This document shows positions 31,321-38,318 of a stretch of 38,318 nt of DNA, piece by piece. The DNA lies in contig LIUH01000135.1 of the NCBI GenBank assembly GCA_001462225.1, positions 1-38,318 of the forward strand. Reading direction: 5' to 3'. Below the pieces are notes generated by a model. It was not told the origin of the DNA, ran no database searches, and saw nothing but the letters and a program-made list of their open reading frames with translations. This stretch comes from Fibrobacteria bacterium GUT31. GTDB taxonomy: Bacteria; Fibrobacterota; Fibrobacteria; Fibrobacterales; Fibrobacteraceae. Made by a program: the position numbers and the translations under genes. Positions within the stretch are counted from its first letter, which is position 1. Each line of letters opens with the position of its first letter.

Positions 31321-31348
31321 TTGACAAAAATTTTTTATTTTCTATATT
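31321..31348 (+). promoter_or_regulatory. Sigma70-type promoter of the lipoprotein gene
   Basis: TTGACA (31321-31326), 16-nt spacer, TATATT (31343-31348), predicted start near 31355, then SD AGGAG before ATG 31383. Confidence 0.7.
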
Positions 31349-31382
31349 TGTGATCTACAATCTTTAAAATAGGAGTCCTTCT

Positions 31383-31925
31383 ATGTTCACACTAAAAAGA
31401 CTTACCTCTGTTGGTGTTGCGGTCTTGGCAATATCTTTTATGATAACGGGATGCGCATCTTCCCCCCAATTGGGAGAACCAACTCCCTTACAGCAGCAGT
31501 TGAATAGTTTGCCTACAGTGCCTGTTGCCGGGAAGAGTTTGAAATTTGAATTCGGCGGCAATATATGGATAGCCAAAGTTGACGGCAAAGAGTTTTTGGC
31601 AGGCACTTTTGCTTCCCAGGATGCCTCTGACGGCAGCATTATTTTGACGCTGAAACAAACCCACATTTACTCAGCGGAACAAAAACCCGGCGTTGGCGGA
31701 GACCTTGGATGGATTGGCACACCGGGACCGGATATCGCTCTTAGATACAAAGAGGGTGAAACTCTTACTGTAGGCTTAGGCGATGTCACAGAGCAAGCTC
31801 CGCCTGCGGCAGAGGTTGCTGCTCCTGCACAAGAAGCTCCGCCCGCACAAGAAGCTCCACCTGCGGCAGAGGCTGCTCCGGAAGCTCCCGCGACAGAAAC
31901 CGCTCCGGAAACACCGGCAGAATAA
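31383..31925 (+). CDS. Lipoprotein with Ala/Pro/Glu-rich C-terminal tail
   Basis: A 180-aa protein with lipobox ITGC (Cys24). A small globular part (about 45-135, GKSLKFEFGGNIWIAKVDGK, ILTLKQTHIY) is followed by a tail of repeated PAQEAPP and PAAEA units. This is a spacer typical of envelope proteins that cross the periplasm. No family recognised. Confidence 0.75.
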   Translation: MFTLKRLTSVGVAVLAISFMITGCASSPQLGEPTPLQQQLNSLPTVPVAGKSLKFEFGGNIWIAKVDGKEFLAGTFASQDASDGSIILTLKQTHIYSAEQKPGVGGDLGWIGTPGPDIALRYKEGETLTVGLGDVTEQAPPAAEVAAPAQEAPPAQEAPPAAEAAPEAPATETAPETPAE

Positions 31926-31946
31926 TAAAATACGAGGCATACGGCT

Positions 31947-31986
31947 CGCTACGCAAGAATTTTTGCGTAGCGGTGCTTATTGCACC
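31947..31986 (+). terminator. Two consecutive hairpins after the lipoprotein gene
   Basis: CGCTACGCAA (31947-31956) and TTGCGTAGCG (31963-31972) form a perfect 10-bp stem with a 6-nt loop. GGTGC-TTATT-GCACC follows. No T-run, so termination would be factor-dependent, or the hairpins protect the 3' end. Confidence 0.4.
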
Positions 31987-32098
31987 TAGAGCTTGGGGTA
32001 CAGGCTTATAATGCAGGAAAAAAGCCAGCTTTATTCTTGTTTTAGGGGAAAATTTGCCTCAAAAGCGTTTTTTCCTAGACAAAACGGAAAAAATATTC

Positions 32099-32114
32099 TA
32101 TATTATGATAAACG
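32099..32114 (+). promoter_or_regulatory. Possible -10 box of the glycosyltransferase gene
   Basis: TATATT at 32099-32104, 10 nt before ATG 32115, with no SD. A short or absent leader is expected. Confidence 0.35.
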
Positions 32115-33623
32115 ATGGTTGCTACGGTTTTTTTGGACATTTTATTTGTCCTCTATGTTATTGCGGGAATAGGGCTGGTTTTATACGGCTTTAATTGTTA
32201 TTTCAGCATCTTTCTTTTTTTGAAAAATTTTGGAAAAAAACGCAAATCAGACAATGAAAACCTTGAAATCTTTCTAAAAAACCTGAATATTGACAAACTT
32301 CCCAAAGTTACAACGCAATTACCGGTCTTCAATGAGGGAACCTGCGTAGAGCGGCTCATAGAGAGCGTTTGCGCAATGGATTACCCCAAACACCTCCACG
32401 AAATTCAGGTTTTAGACGATTCTACAGACGATTGCGTAAAGATTTCCGAAAGAAAAGTGGCAGAAATGAGGGAAAAAGGCTACAATATAACCCTTACACA
32501 CCGCACAAACCGCAAAGATTACAAAGCCGGAGCATTGAAAGAGGGCATGGAAAAGTGCGATGGTGAGTTTTTGGCTATTTTTGACGCAGATTTTGTCCCT
32601 GAAAAGAATTTTTTAATGCACACAGTCCCATTTATGGTGATGGACGAGAAAATCGGCTTGGTTCAGGGGCGCTGGGGGCATTTAAACAGGAGTGAATCAG
32701 GTTTAACGCTTGCACAGTCCATAGGAATAGACGGCCATTTTGTGATAGAGCAATCTGCCCGCAGTTGGGGTGGGTTGTTTATGAATTTCAACGGCACCGC
32801 CGGCATTTGGCGCAGAAAAGCCATAGATGATGCCGGAGGCTGGGAGGGCGATACCCTTACGGAAGACATGGATTTATCCTACCGCAGCCAGCTCGCTGGC
32901 TGGAAAATGAAATTCGTTTTTGATGTAATTGTGCCGGCAGAGTTGCCCGCAGACATAAACGCTTTCAAAAGCCAGCAATACCGCTGGGCAAAAGGTTCCA
33001 TACAAACCGCTATAAAAGATTTGCCACGGGTTTTTGCCTCAAAGGAGTCCCTAAAGGTAAAATTTCAGTCTTTTATGCACACAACACATTATTCCATTCA
33101 TCCTTTAATGCTATTCACGGCGTTGTCTGCGTTTCCGCTTTTGGCCTTTGGGCATTCAAAATTAGGAGACATACCTATATGGGTATTCTCCGCCTTATTT
33201 GTCACCATAGCCCTTGCAGCGGTAGCTCCATCAACTCTTTATTTCGTAGCACAAAAATTCTCCGGCTCCGCAGGTTGGAGAAAACGCATGGCCGCTTTGC
33301 CGCTCCTTATGAGCTTGGGGGTAGGGATTGCCGTGAGCAACACTTGTGCGGTACTATCCGCAATATTCGGCCGTAAAAGCCCATTCATCAGAACTCCAAA
33401 ACAAGGCGGGGCAATTCGCATAAAAAAGTTCAAGCAAAAATTCCCTAAAATAGCCCTTATAGAATTGTTTGCAGGTATTTACTGTATATTCGGTTTGTTG
33501 GAATACATAGACGCAAGAGTTTTCCTGATAGGCCCCTTCCTTGCCCTTTACGCGGTGGGATTTTTGGCGGTAGGTGTTTTGAGCGTTCTTCATTATATAA
33601 GCAATATAAGCGGAGAAACCTAA
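32115..33623 (+). CDS. Processive family 2 glycosyltransferase (cellulose/mannan synthase-like)
   Basis: A 502-aa inner-membrane enzyme. One N-terminal helix region (about 4-36), a cytoplasmic GT-A domain with QLPVFNEG, VLDDSTDD, the metal-binding FDADF, TEDMDLSYR and the processive motif QQYRW, then about four C-terminal helices. It should polymerise a beta-linked polysaccharide from a nucleotide sugar. The likely product (glucan or mannan) cannot be told. A stand-alone receiver starts at the next base, suggesting regulated exopolysaccharide synthesis. Confidence 0.88.
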   Translation: MVATVFLDILFVLYVIAGIGLVLYGFNCYFSIFLFLKNFGKKRKSDNENLEIFLKNLNIDKLPKVTTQLPVFNEGTCVERLIESVCAMDYPKHLHEIQVLDDSTDDCVKISERKVAEMREKGYNITLTHRTNRKDYKAGALKEGMEKCDGEFLAIFDADFVPEKNFLMHTVPFMVMDEKIGLVQGRWGHLNRSESGLTLAQSIGIDGHFVIEQSARSWGGLFMNFNGTAGIWRRKAIDDAGGWEGDTLTEDMDLSYRSQLAGWKMKFVFDVIVPAELPADINAFKSQQYRWAKGSIQTAIKDLPRVFASKESLKVKFQSFMHTTHYSIHPLMLFTALSAFPLLAFGHSKLGDIPIWVFSALFVTIALAAVAPSTLYFVAQKFSGSAGWRKRMAALPLLMSLGVGIAVSNTCAVLSAIFGRKSPFIRTPKQGGAIRIKKFKQKFPKIALIELFAGIYCIFGLLEYIDARVFLIGPFLALYAVGFLAVGVLSVLHYISNISGET

Positions 33624-34031
33624 ATGAAAACATTGATTGTAGATGACGAAATTTTTAACTGCAAGTTGTTGGAAACCATACTGAAAGACTATGGCGAGTG
33701 TTCCGTAGCGTTAGACGGGGACACAGGAATTCAATTATTTGAAGAAGCGTTAAAAAATCAGGTGCCTTTTGATTTAGTGTGTTTAGACATAATGATGCCC
33801 GAAAAAGACGGCTACGAAGTTTTACGAGCTTTGCGTAATTTAGAGCAAAATATAACTCTGCAAACAAATATTAAAAGCCGCATAATTATGGTAACTGCAT
33901 TAGCAGAGCAAGAGAATAAAGCCAAAGCTTTTTACGAAAATTGCGATGGTTATTTAATAAAGCCCGTAGAGCGAAAATTGCTCATAGAAATGCTCAACAA
34001 AATGGGCTTAATCTCTAAGCATTCCGCATAA
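33624..34031 (+). CDS. Stand-alone response regulator receiver
   Basis: A 135-aa CheY-like protein. D7, D8 and phosphoacceptor D55 (CLDIMMPEKDGYE) are present, as are T/A of VTALAE and K of YLIKPVE. No output domain. It starts immediately after the glycosyltransferase stop, with GGAG inside the end of that gene. The kinase is not in the window. Its last 82 nt overlap the convergent thiE-like gene. Confidence 0.88.
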   Translation: MKTLIVDDEIFNCKLLETILKDYGECSVALDGDTGIQLFEEALKNQVPFDLVCLDIMMPEKDGYEVLRALRNLEQNITLQTNIKSRIIMVTALAEQENKAKAFYENCDGYLIKPVERKLLIEMLNKMGLISKHSA

Positions 34032-34525
34032 CAAGCATTTGCGATTTCTTCCCATGCACCCACGGGGTCTGAGTTGTGCCATACCGCGCCTAAAACGGCT
34101 GCTCCGTCAAATCCAAGCTCTGCCGTTTCCGCAATATTCTCGGCTTCAATGCCGCCAAGCGCAAATAGCTTTTGCGATGGATGAAAATTTTTCCAATTGG
34201 CAACGCCTTCCCTTAATTCTTCTTTGCTGAATTTCGTTTTATATCCGAATTTGGAAATAGAATCAAAAACGGGGCTTAAAAAACAAATCTCTGCGCTCTC
34301 GCTGTTTTTTTCCAATTCCTCAAAGCTATGAGAAGAACCGGGCCAAGGAAAAATTTTCTCTTGCCATTTCAAGTTAAAGCCCAGTAGCCATCGTTCAAGC
34401 AAAGGCTCCGGCATTTGTGGTTTTCTCGCATATAGCATTTGCAAGCCTAGCTCAAACATCTGTTCTAAAATCTCATGCTCGCCGGCAAAATTTTCAGGAG
34501 AAGAAATCAAGGCTAGTTGGAACAT
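33950..34525 (-). CDS. Thiamine phosphate synthase-like (ThiE/TenI) protein
   Basis: A 191-aa TIM-barrel protein. LQMLYARKPQM, CFLSPVFDSISKFGY (the family's GPIFxTxTK region) and KLFALGGIEAENI with GFDGAAVLGAVW (phosphate-binding turns) identify the ThiE/TenI fold. The catalytic set of true ThiE is not clearly complete, so it could be a TenI-like aminase homologue. The ATG directly follows the leuS stop (TGA-ATG). Its 3' end is antisense to the receiver gene for 82 nt. Confidence 0.75.
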   Translation of the reverse strand: MFQLALISSPENFAGEHEILEQMFELGLQMLYARKPQMPEPLLERWLLGFNLKWQEKIFPWPGSSHSFEELEKNSESAEICFLSPVFDSISKFGYKTKFSKEELREGVANWKNFHPSQKLFALGGIEAENIAETAELGFDGAAVLGAVWHNSDPVGAWEEIANACYAECLEIKPILLSISMSNFRSTGFIK

Positions 34526-37201
34526 TCACCCCCCGGCTACTACATTTACCAGCTTCCCCGGCACGGCAATTATCTTAACGATTTTTTTGCCGGCGATATT
34601 CGCCTTAACCGCTTCGTTTTGCAGAGCGATTTTTTCCAATTCATCTTTGCCTAGATTTTTGGAGAGTTTAGCTCTGGCACGTACTTTGCCGTTCACCTGG
34701 AAAACTATTTCAACGGTATCTTCTGCGGCGAGTTCGGCATTGCCAATGGGCCACGCTACACCGGTCAAACTTTCGCTGTGCCCCAAAATTTGCCACAGCT
34801 CTTCGCTGAGATGCGGGGCAAAAGGGTGCAGAAGTTTTACAAAAACTTCGCACGGTTCACGATAACGCACGAGTTGCTTCATCAACTCGTTGTTGAAAAC
34901 CATCAATTGGCTGATAGCTGTGTTAAAACGCATATTTTCAATATCATCGCTCACCTTCAAAATGCTCTGGTGCATAAGGCGGGTGAGTTCTTCGGGGGGC
35001 GGGGTATCCACATACTCCGGGGTTCCCTCATCGCCGGCAACGGAACGCATGGCACGGCTTAAGAAACGGTACATTCCCTCAAGGCCCTGTGGCTGCCAAG
35101 GCTTAACGGCATCAAGCGGGCCCATAAACATTTCGTAAAGGCGAAGAGAATCCGCTCCGTACTGATTTACAGCATCGTCCGGGTTCACCACATTCTTTAA
35201 ACTCTTGCTCATTTTAGCGATGATTTGCTTTAATTCCTCACCGCTATCCTTTTTGTAGAATTTGCCGTCTCTCTCTTCTACCTCATCGCTAGGTACCTTT
35301 GAACCTGCTGATGTCTCGTATGCGAACGCTAAAATCATCCCTTGGTTGAACAGTTTTTGAAACGGTTCATCTGTGGATACAAAACCAAGATCAAAAAGAA
35401 CCTTGTGCCAAAAACGGCTGTAGAGCAAATGCAAAACGGCGTGCTCCGCACCACCCACATATAAATCCACAGGCATCCAGAAATTTTCCAAATCCTTGGC
35501 GGCAAAGGCTGCCGCATTATTCGGGTCTATATACCGCAGATAATACCAGCAACTTCCTGCCCATTGCGGCATTGTGTTCAATTCCCTTGTTCCTTTGCGA
35601 CCGTTATTGTCGCTTACTTGCAGCCATTCTTTCGCTCCTGCAAGCGGCGAAACTCCGCCATCTCCGGGTTTGTAGTCGGTGAGTTCGGGCAGAAGCACGG
35701 GGTATTCCTTTTCGTCAATCAGGGAGATTTCGCCGTCTTCCCAATGGATTATGGGGAAGGGTTCGCCCCAGTAGCGTTGGCGGCTAAAAAGCCAATCTCT
35801 TATTTTATAGTTGGTCGTTGCTTTGCCTATGTTTTTGCTTTCAAGCCATGCGGTGATTTTTGCAATGCCTTCTTTTTTAGAAAGCCCGTTCAAACTCACT
35901 TCATCATTTGAGGAGCGAATGTATTTTCCGTCGTTTGTCCAGCAAGCCTCGCCCGCCAAAACTTTTTCCTTTAAATCATCGGGGCAACTGAAATCCGGCT
36001 CCATTATGCAAATCACCGGAATGCCAAATTTTTGTGCAAACTCAAAATCACGGGTATCGTGTGCGGGAACCGCCATAATAGCACCGGTGCCGTAGCCCAT
36101 CAAAACATAGTCCGCAATCCATATAGGAATTTCTTTTCCGTTCACAGGGTTTATAGCATAAGAGCCGGAGAACACGCCTGTTTTTTCTTTTGCGAGTTCT
36201 GTGCGATCAAGTTCGCTTTTGAGCGAGGCGGCTTTTATGTATACTTCTACGGCGTTTTTTTGCTCCGGTGTGGTAAGGTTTGCGGTTTGCGGGTGTTCGG
36301 GGGAAATGACCATGTAGGTTGCACCGAAAAGGGTGTCTGGGCGGGTGGTGTAAACACGTAATGTTGCGGGTTGTTGTAAGGGCGTTGCGCGCAACGCCCC
36401 TACGGTTGATTTTGCGATTGCAAAATCCACCTCTGCCCCCTTGGATTTCCCAATCCAATTCCGTTGCATATCCTTTATGCCGGCAGGCCAATCCACATTT
36501 TCCAATCCGCTCAAAAGCCGCTCTGCGTAGAGCGGAATGCGCAACAGCCATTGTTTTAAATTGCGGTGTTCAACTTCAAAAGTTCCGCATTTTTCGTGGG
36601 AACCGTCTGCCAGAACTTCTTCGTTTGAGCATACGGTTTTGCATTTGCGGCACCACCACACTTGTGCGTTTGCGTAGTATGCGAGGCGTTTTTCGGAAAC
36701 ATTTTCCGATGCGGGTAATTCCGAAATAGGACGCCCTCTATTTTGCTCTGCGTCAAACCAGGTGTTGTAGAGTTTTGAGAAAATCCACTGAGTCCATTTG
36801 TAGTATTTGGGGTCTGTGGTATTTATTTCCCGTTCCCAGTCGTAAGAGAGTCCGAGCCGTTTTATTTGGCTACGGAAAGTGTCACAGTTTTTTTGTGTTA
36901 GCACAGCAGGGTGTGTGCCGGTTTGTATTGCATATTGCTCGGCAGGAAGCCCAAAAGCATCCCAACCCATAGGGTGCAAAACCTGAAATCCGTTTGCCCT
37001 TTTGTAGCGGCAAATTATGTCTGTTGCGGTATAACCTTCGGGGTGGCCTACGTGCAATCCGGCTCCGCTTGGGTAGGGGAACATATCCAGGCAATAGAAT
37101 TTTTTTGCCTTTTCTTTTGGTTCTGGCGTGCGGAAAGTTTTATTATCTTCCCAGTAATTTTGCCATTTGACTTCTATTTCTTGCGGTGCGTATTTGGGCA
37201 T
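34526..37201 (-). CDS. leuS: Leucyl-tRNA synthetase
   Basis: An 891-aa class I aminoacyl-tRNA synthetase charging tRNA-Leu. HIGH-type motif is HVGH in [19 protein letters not shown] (about 43-60), KMSKS is KMSKS in [11 protein letters not shown], and the CP1 editing domain contains [15 protein letters not shown] 37201 ([10 protein letters not shown]) is chosen over a 27-codon longer frame because a TACCTT box lies 7 nt ahead. First gene of a leuS-thiE-like pair. Confidence 0.96.
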   Translation of the reverse strand: MPKYAPQEIEVKWQNYWEDNKTFRTPEPKEKAKKFYCLDMFPYPSGAGLHVGHPEGYTATDIICRYKRANGFQVLHPMGWDAFGLPAEQYAIQTGTHPAVLTQKNCDTFRSQIKRLGLSYDWEREINTTDPKYYKWTQWIFSKLYNTWFDAEQNRGRPISELPASENVSEKRLAYYANAQVWWCRKCKTVCSNEEVLADGSHEKCGTFEVEHRNLKQWLLRIPLYAERLLSGLENVDWPAGIKDMQRNWIGKSKGAEVDFAIAKSTVGALRATPLQQPATLRVYTTRPDTLFGATYMVISPEHPQTANLTTPEQKNAVEVYIKAASLKSELDRTELAKEKTGVFSGSYAINPVNGKEIPIWIADYVLMGYGTGAIMAVPAHDTRDFEFAQKFGIPVICIMEPDFSCPDDLKEKVLAGEACWTNDGKYIRSSNDEVSLNGLSKKEGIAKITAWLESKNIGKATTNYKIRDWLFSRQRYWGEPFPIIHWEDGEISLIDEKEYPVLLPELTDYKPGDGGVSPLAGAKEWLQVSDNNGRKGTRELNTMPQWAGSCWYYLRYIDPNNAAAFAAKDLENFWMPVDLYVGGAEHAVLHLLYSRFWHKVLFDLGFVSTDEPFQKLFNQGMILAFAYETSAGSKVPSDEVEERDGKFYKKDSGEELKQIIAKMSKSLKNVVNPDDAVNQYGADSLRLYEMFMGPLDAVKPWQPQGLEGMYRFLSRAMRSVAGDEGTPEYVDTPPPEELTRLMHQSILKVSDDIENMRFNTAISQLMVFNNELMKQLVRYREPCEVFVKLLHPFAPHLSEELWQILGHSESLTGVAWPIGNAELAAEDTVEIVFQVNGKVRARAKLSKNLGKDELEKIALQNEAVKANIAGKKIVKIIAVPGKLVNVVAGG

Positions 37202-37214
37202 GAGGGGTAAGGTA
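37202..37214 (-). promoter_or_regulatory. Leaderless-type -10 box of leuS
   Basis: On the minus strand TACCTT (37214-37209), then ACCCCTC, then ATG 37201, preceded by a T-run. Confidence 0.5.
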
Positions 37215-37241
37215 GAAAAAATTATCCTCTGTATATGGAGT

Positions 37242-38318
37242 TTAGCCAAAAATGGATATGATTCCTTCGTATAATTCTTCAAAACCTTCTTGATTTTTAA
37301 AATTTATCTTGTTCAAAAAAAGTTCCTGAGTGTGTAAAATGTAATCAGAATCTGTTTTTCCAAATTTTTTTTCAGATAGTTTTTTAAAACATTCTTTTAT
37401 ATCTTTATCATTAATATTTTGTTTATCTTCTTCCGTCATAAAATCCCATATAAGACTCTCAGGCGTTTTTGCTGGTAAGTATTTAACATACTTATAATAA
37501 AAATCTAGGTATTTTCTTTGATTTTTTATTTTTTGCTGTTCATTATTTGAAGGATGAGGAATTGTAATATTAGTTCCAGTTTGTTCTTTTATTATCTTGT
37601 CCAAATTTTCGTTTTCAGAAATGTCTCTTGGATTTTTATGTTCTTTTTTTTGGTCCCCGTCTAACACATACAGAACATTTTTTGCATCTTGAAATATAGC
37701 ATTATTGATAATAGAAATATTTTTTATTTCAGAGGATCCTCCCGGCGATACTTTAACATCAATCATTTCTCCAATTTCATAGTCTTTTAATACTTTTTTT
37801 ATAATACATTTGGCTAATTCATCTTCAACTATTATTGTTTTTTTACTGAAAGAAGCTCCTACGCACAGAAATGCTTTTTCTGGAAGCACTTTACTTTGTA
37901 TATCTATTGTTCCATCATTAAGCTCGTAAAGAACATTTATAGCCTTTGGTGGTAAATTTTCAATTAATGTTGGTGAGTGAGTAGCGAACACTATTTGGTG
38001 TTTCTTTTGTTTAATTTGTTCAGCTAGGAAAAGCATCATGTTTTTTTGTGCAGCAGGGTGAATTGACGATTCTGGCTCATCCAGAATTATTAAAGATTTT
38101 TCTGGAGCTTCCATTACGCTTTTTACCAAAGAAATTACAGCAAATTCACCACTACCAGCAAAAGCTTCCGAATATTCCATATCGTTACTTGAGACAAAAA
38201 TAGTTTTTTCCATAAATTTGGTATAAAAAGAGTGCTCTACAACTTGTATTGATGAATAATTCTTACCTAAAATTTTAGAAATTTCATCTATTACATTTCT
38301 ATCTAATGCTTTATTGTT
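37242..38318 (-). CDS. OLD-family ATP-dependent endonuclease-like protein, 5'-truncated by the window
   Basis: The frame is open to the end of the window, so the true start lies beyond 38318; 358 codons are visible. Present are an ABC-type signature-like SGEFAVISL, Walker [16 protein letters not shown] and H-loop [16 protein letters not shown] domain follows, with VEDELA (E) and LDGDQ (D-x-D). This is the AAA-ATPase plus TOPRIM plan of OLD nucleases, used in phage defence (OLD, Gabija GajA and relatives). The DNA is much more AT-rich than leuS next to it, which fits acquisition. Partner genes, if any, would lie to the right. Confidence 0.82.
   Translation of the reverse strand, partial: NNKALDRNVIDEISKILGKNYSSIQVVEHSFYTKFMEKTIFVSSNDMEYSEAFAGSGEFAVISLVKSVMEAPEKSLIILDEPESSIHPAAQKNMMLFLAEQIKQKKHQIVFATHSPTLIENLPPKAINVLYELNDGTIDIQSKVLPEKAFLCVGASFSKKTIIVEDELAKCIIKKVLKDYEIGEMIDVKVSPGGSSEIKNISIINNAIFQDAKNVLYVLDGDQKKEHKNPRDISENENLDKIIKEQTGTNITIPHPSNNEQQKIKNQRKYLDFYYKYVKYLPAKTPESLIWDFMTEEDKQNINDKDIKECFKKLSEKKFGKTDSDYILHTQELFLNKINFKNQEGFEELYEGIISIFG

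Noticed and set aside
32037-32056. Shared AATTTTCCCCTAAA motif between 8134-8149 and, inverted, 32037-32056
   Set aside because: A single inverted match of about 15 nt in AT-rich DNA with no other copy; may be chance.
1-38318. tRNA, rRNA, CRISPR arrays, IS elements with transposases, replication origin
   Set aside because: I looked for cloverleaf T-arms, regularly spaced repeats and terminal inverted repeats with a transposase and saw none; the Rpn gene is the only transposase-related frame.

Overview
The window looks like a piece of a Fibrobacterota chromosome (Fibrobacter or Fibromonas type). The main evidence is three proteins with the Fibrobacter succinogenes major paralogous (FISUMP) domain, one carrying the poly-serine linkers typical of that group. 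Gram-negative envelope genes (lipoproteins, an outer-membrane barrel candidate, lgt, ppiD-like) and a futalosine-pathway mqnA fit this. The phylum assignment is an inference from gene content; no rRNA or tRNA gene was seen.

Layout. 180-6864: alpha-2-macroglobulin lipoprotein and an iron/zinc alcohol dehydrogenase. 6898-7707: Rpn-type nuclease on the minus strand. 7998-13416: accessory block with a 22-codon micro-ORF, a poly-Ser FISUMP lipoprotein, a TPR/CsgG-like/beta-helix protein, a trypsin-like protease and a membrane coiled-coil protein. The last three are each preceded by the same structured ~120-nt leader. 13489-14192: toxin-antitoxin debris. 14283-16884: rho-proC operon. 17046-25199: mostly plus-strand housekeeping and envelope genes (queuosine-precursor transporter, barrel protein, zinc ribbon, mqnA, SH3-like, M23 lipoprotein, TPR-like protein, ppiD-like). 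25187-27637: mscS-tsaB-lgt on the minus strand. 27676-28873: a second micro-ORF plus FISUMP gene followed by gene remnants, which reads as a decayed paralogue of the 7998-11372 block. 28912-33623 (plus, except the primase): hslO, short DnaG-like primase (minus), third FISUMP protein, a lipoprotein, a processive glycosyltransferase. 33624-38318: stand-alone receiver, thiE-like and leuS (minus), and an OLD-type ATPase/nuclease cut by the window end.

The strongest unexplained signals are four. (1) Three copies of a leader that fold alike: one stem keeps its pairing while its sequence changes, and a hairpin-loop/downstream pseudoknot sits directly on the Shine-Dalgarno sequence. (2) A micro-ORF conserved between the two FISUMP loci, each copy starting right after a -10-like box. 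(3) About 17 genes whose ATG lies 6-10 nt after a TAnnTT box with no Shine-Dalgarno sequence, suggesting widespread leaderless transcription alongside SD-led genes. (4) Decayed paralogues and truncated toxin genes marking recombination points.

All functional calls come from reading motifs and order in the sequence; nothing was searched or computed against databases.
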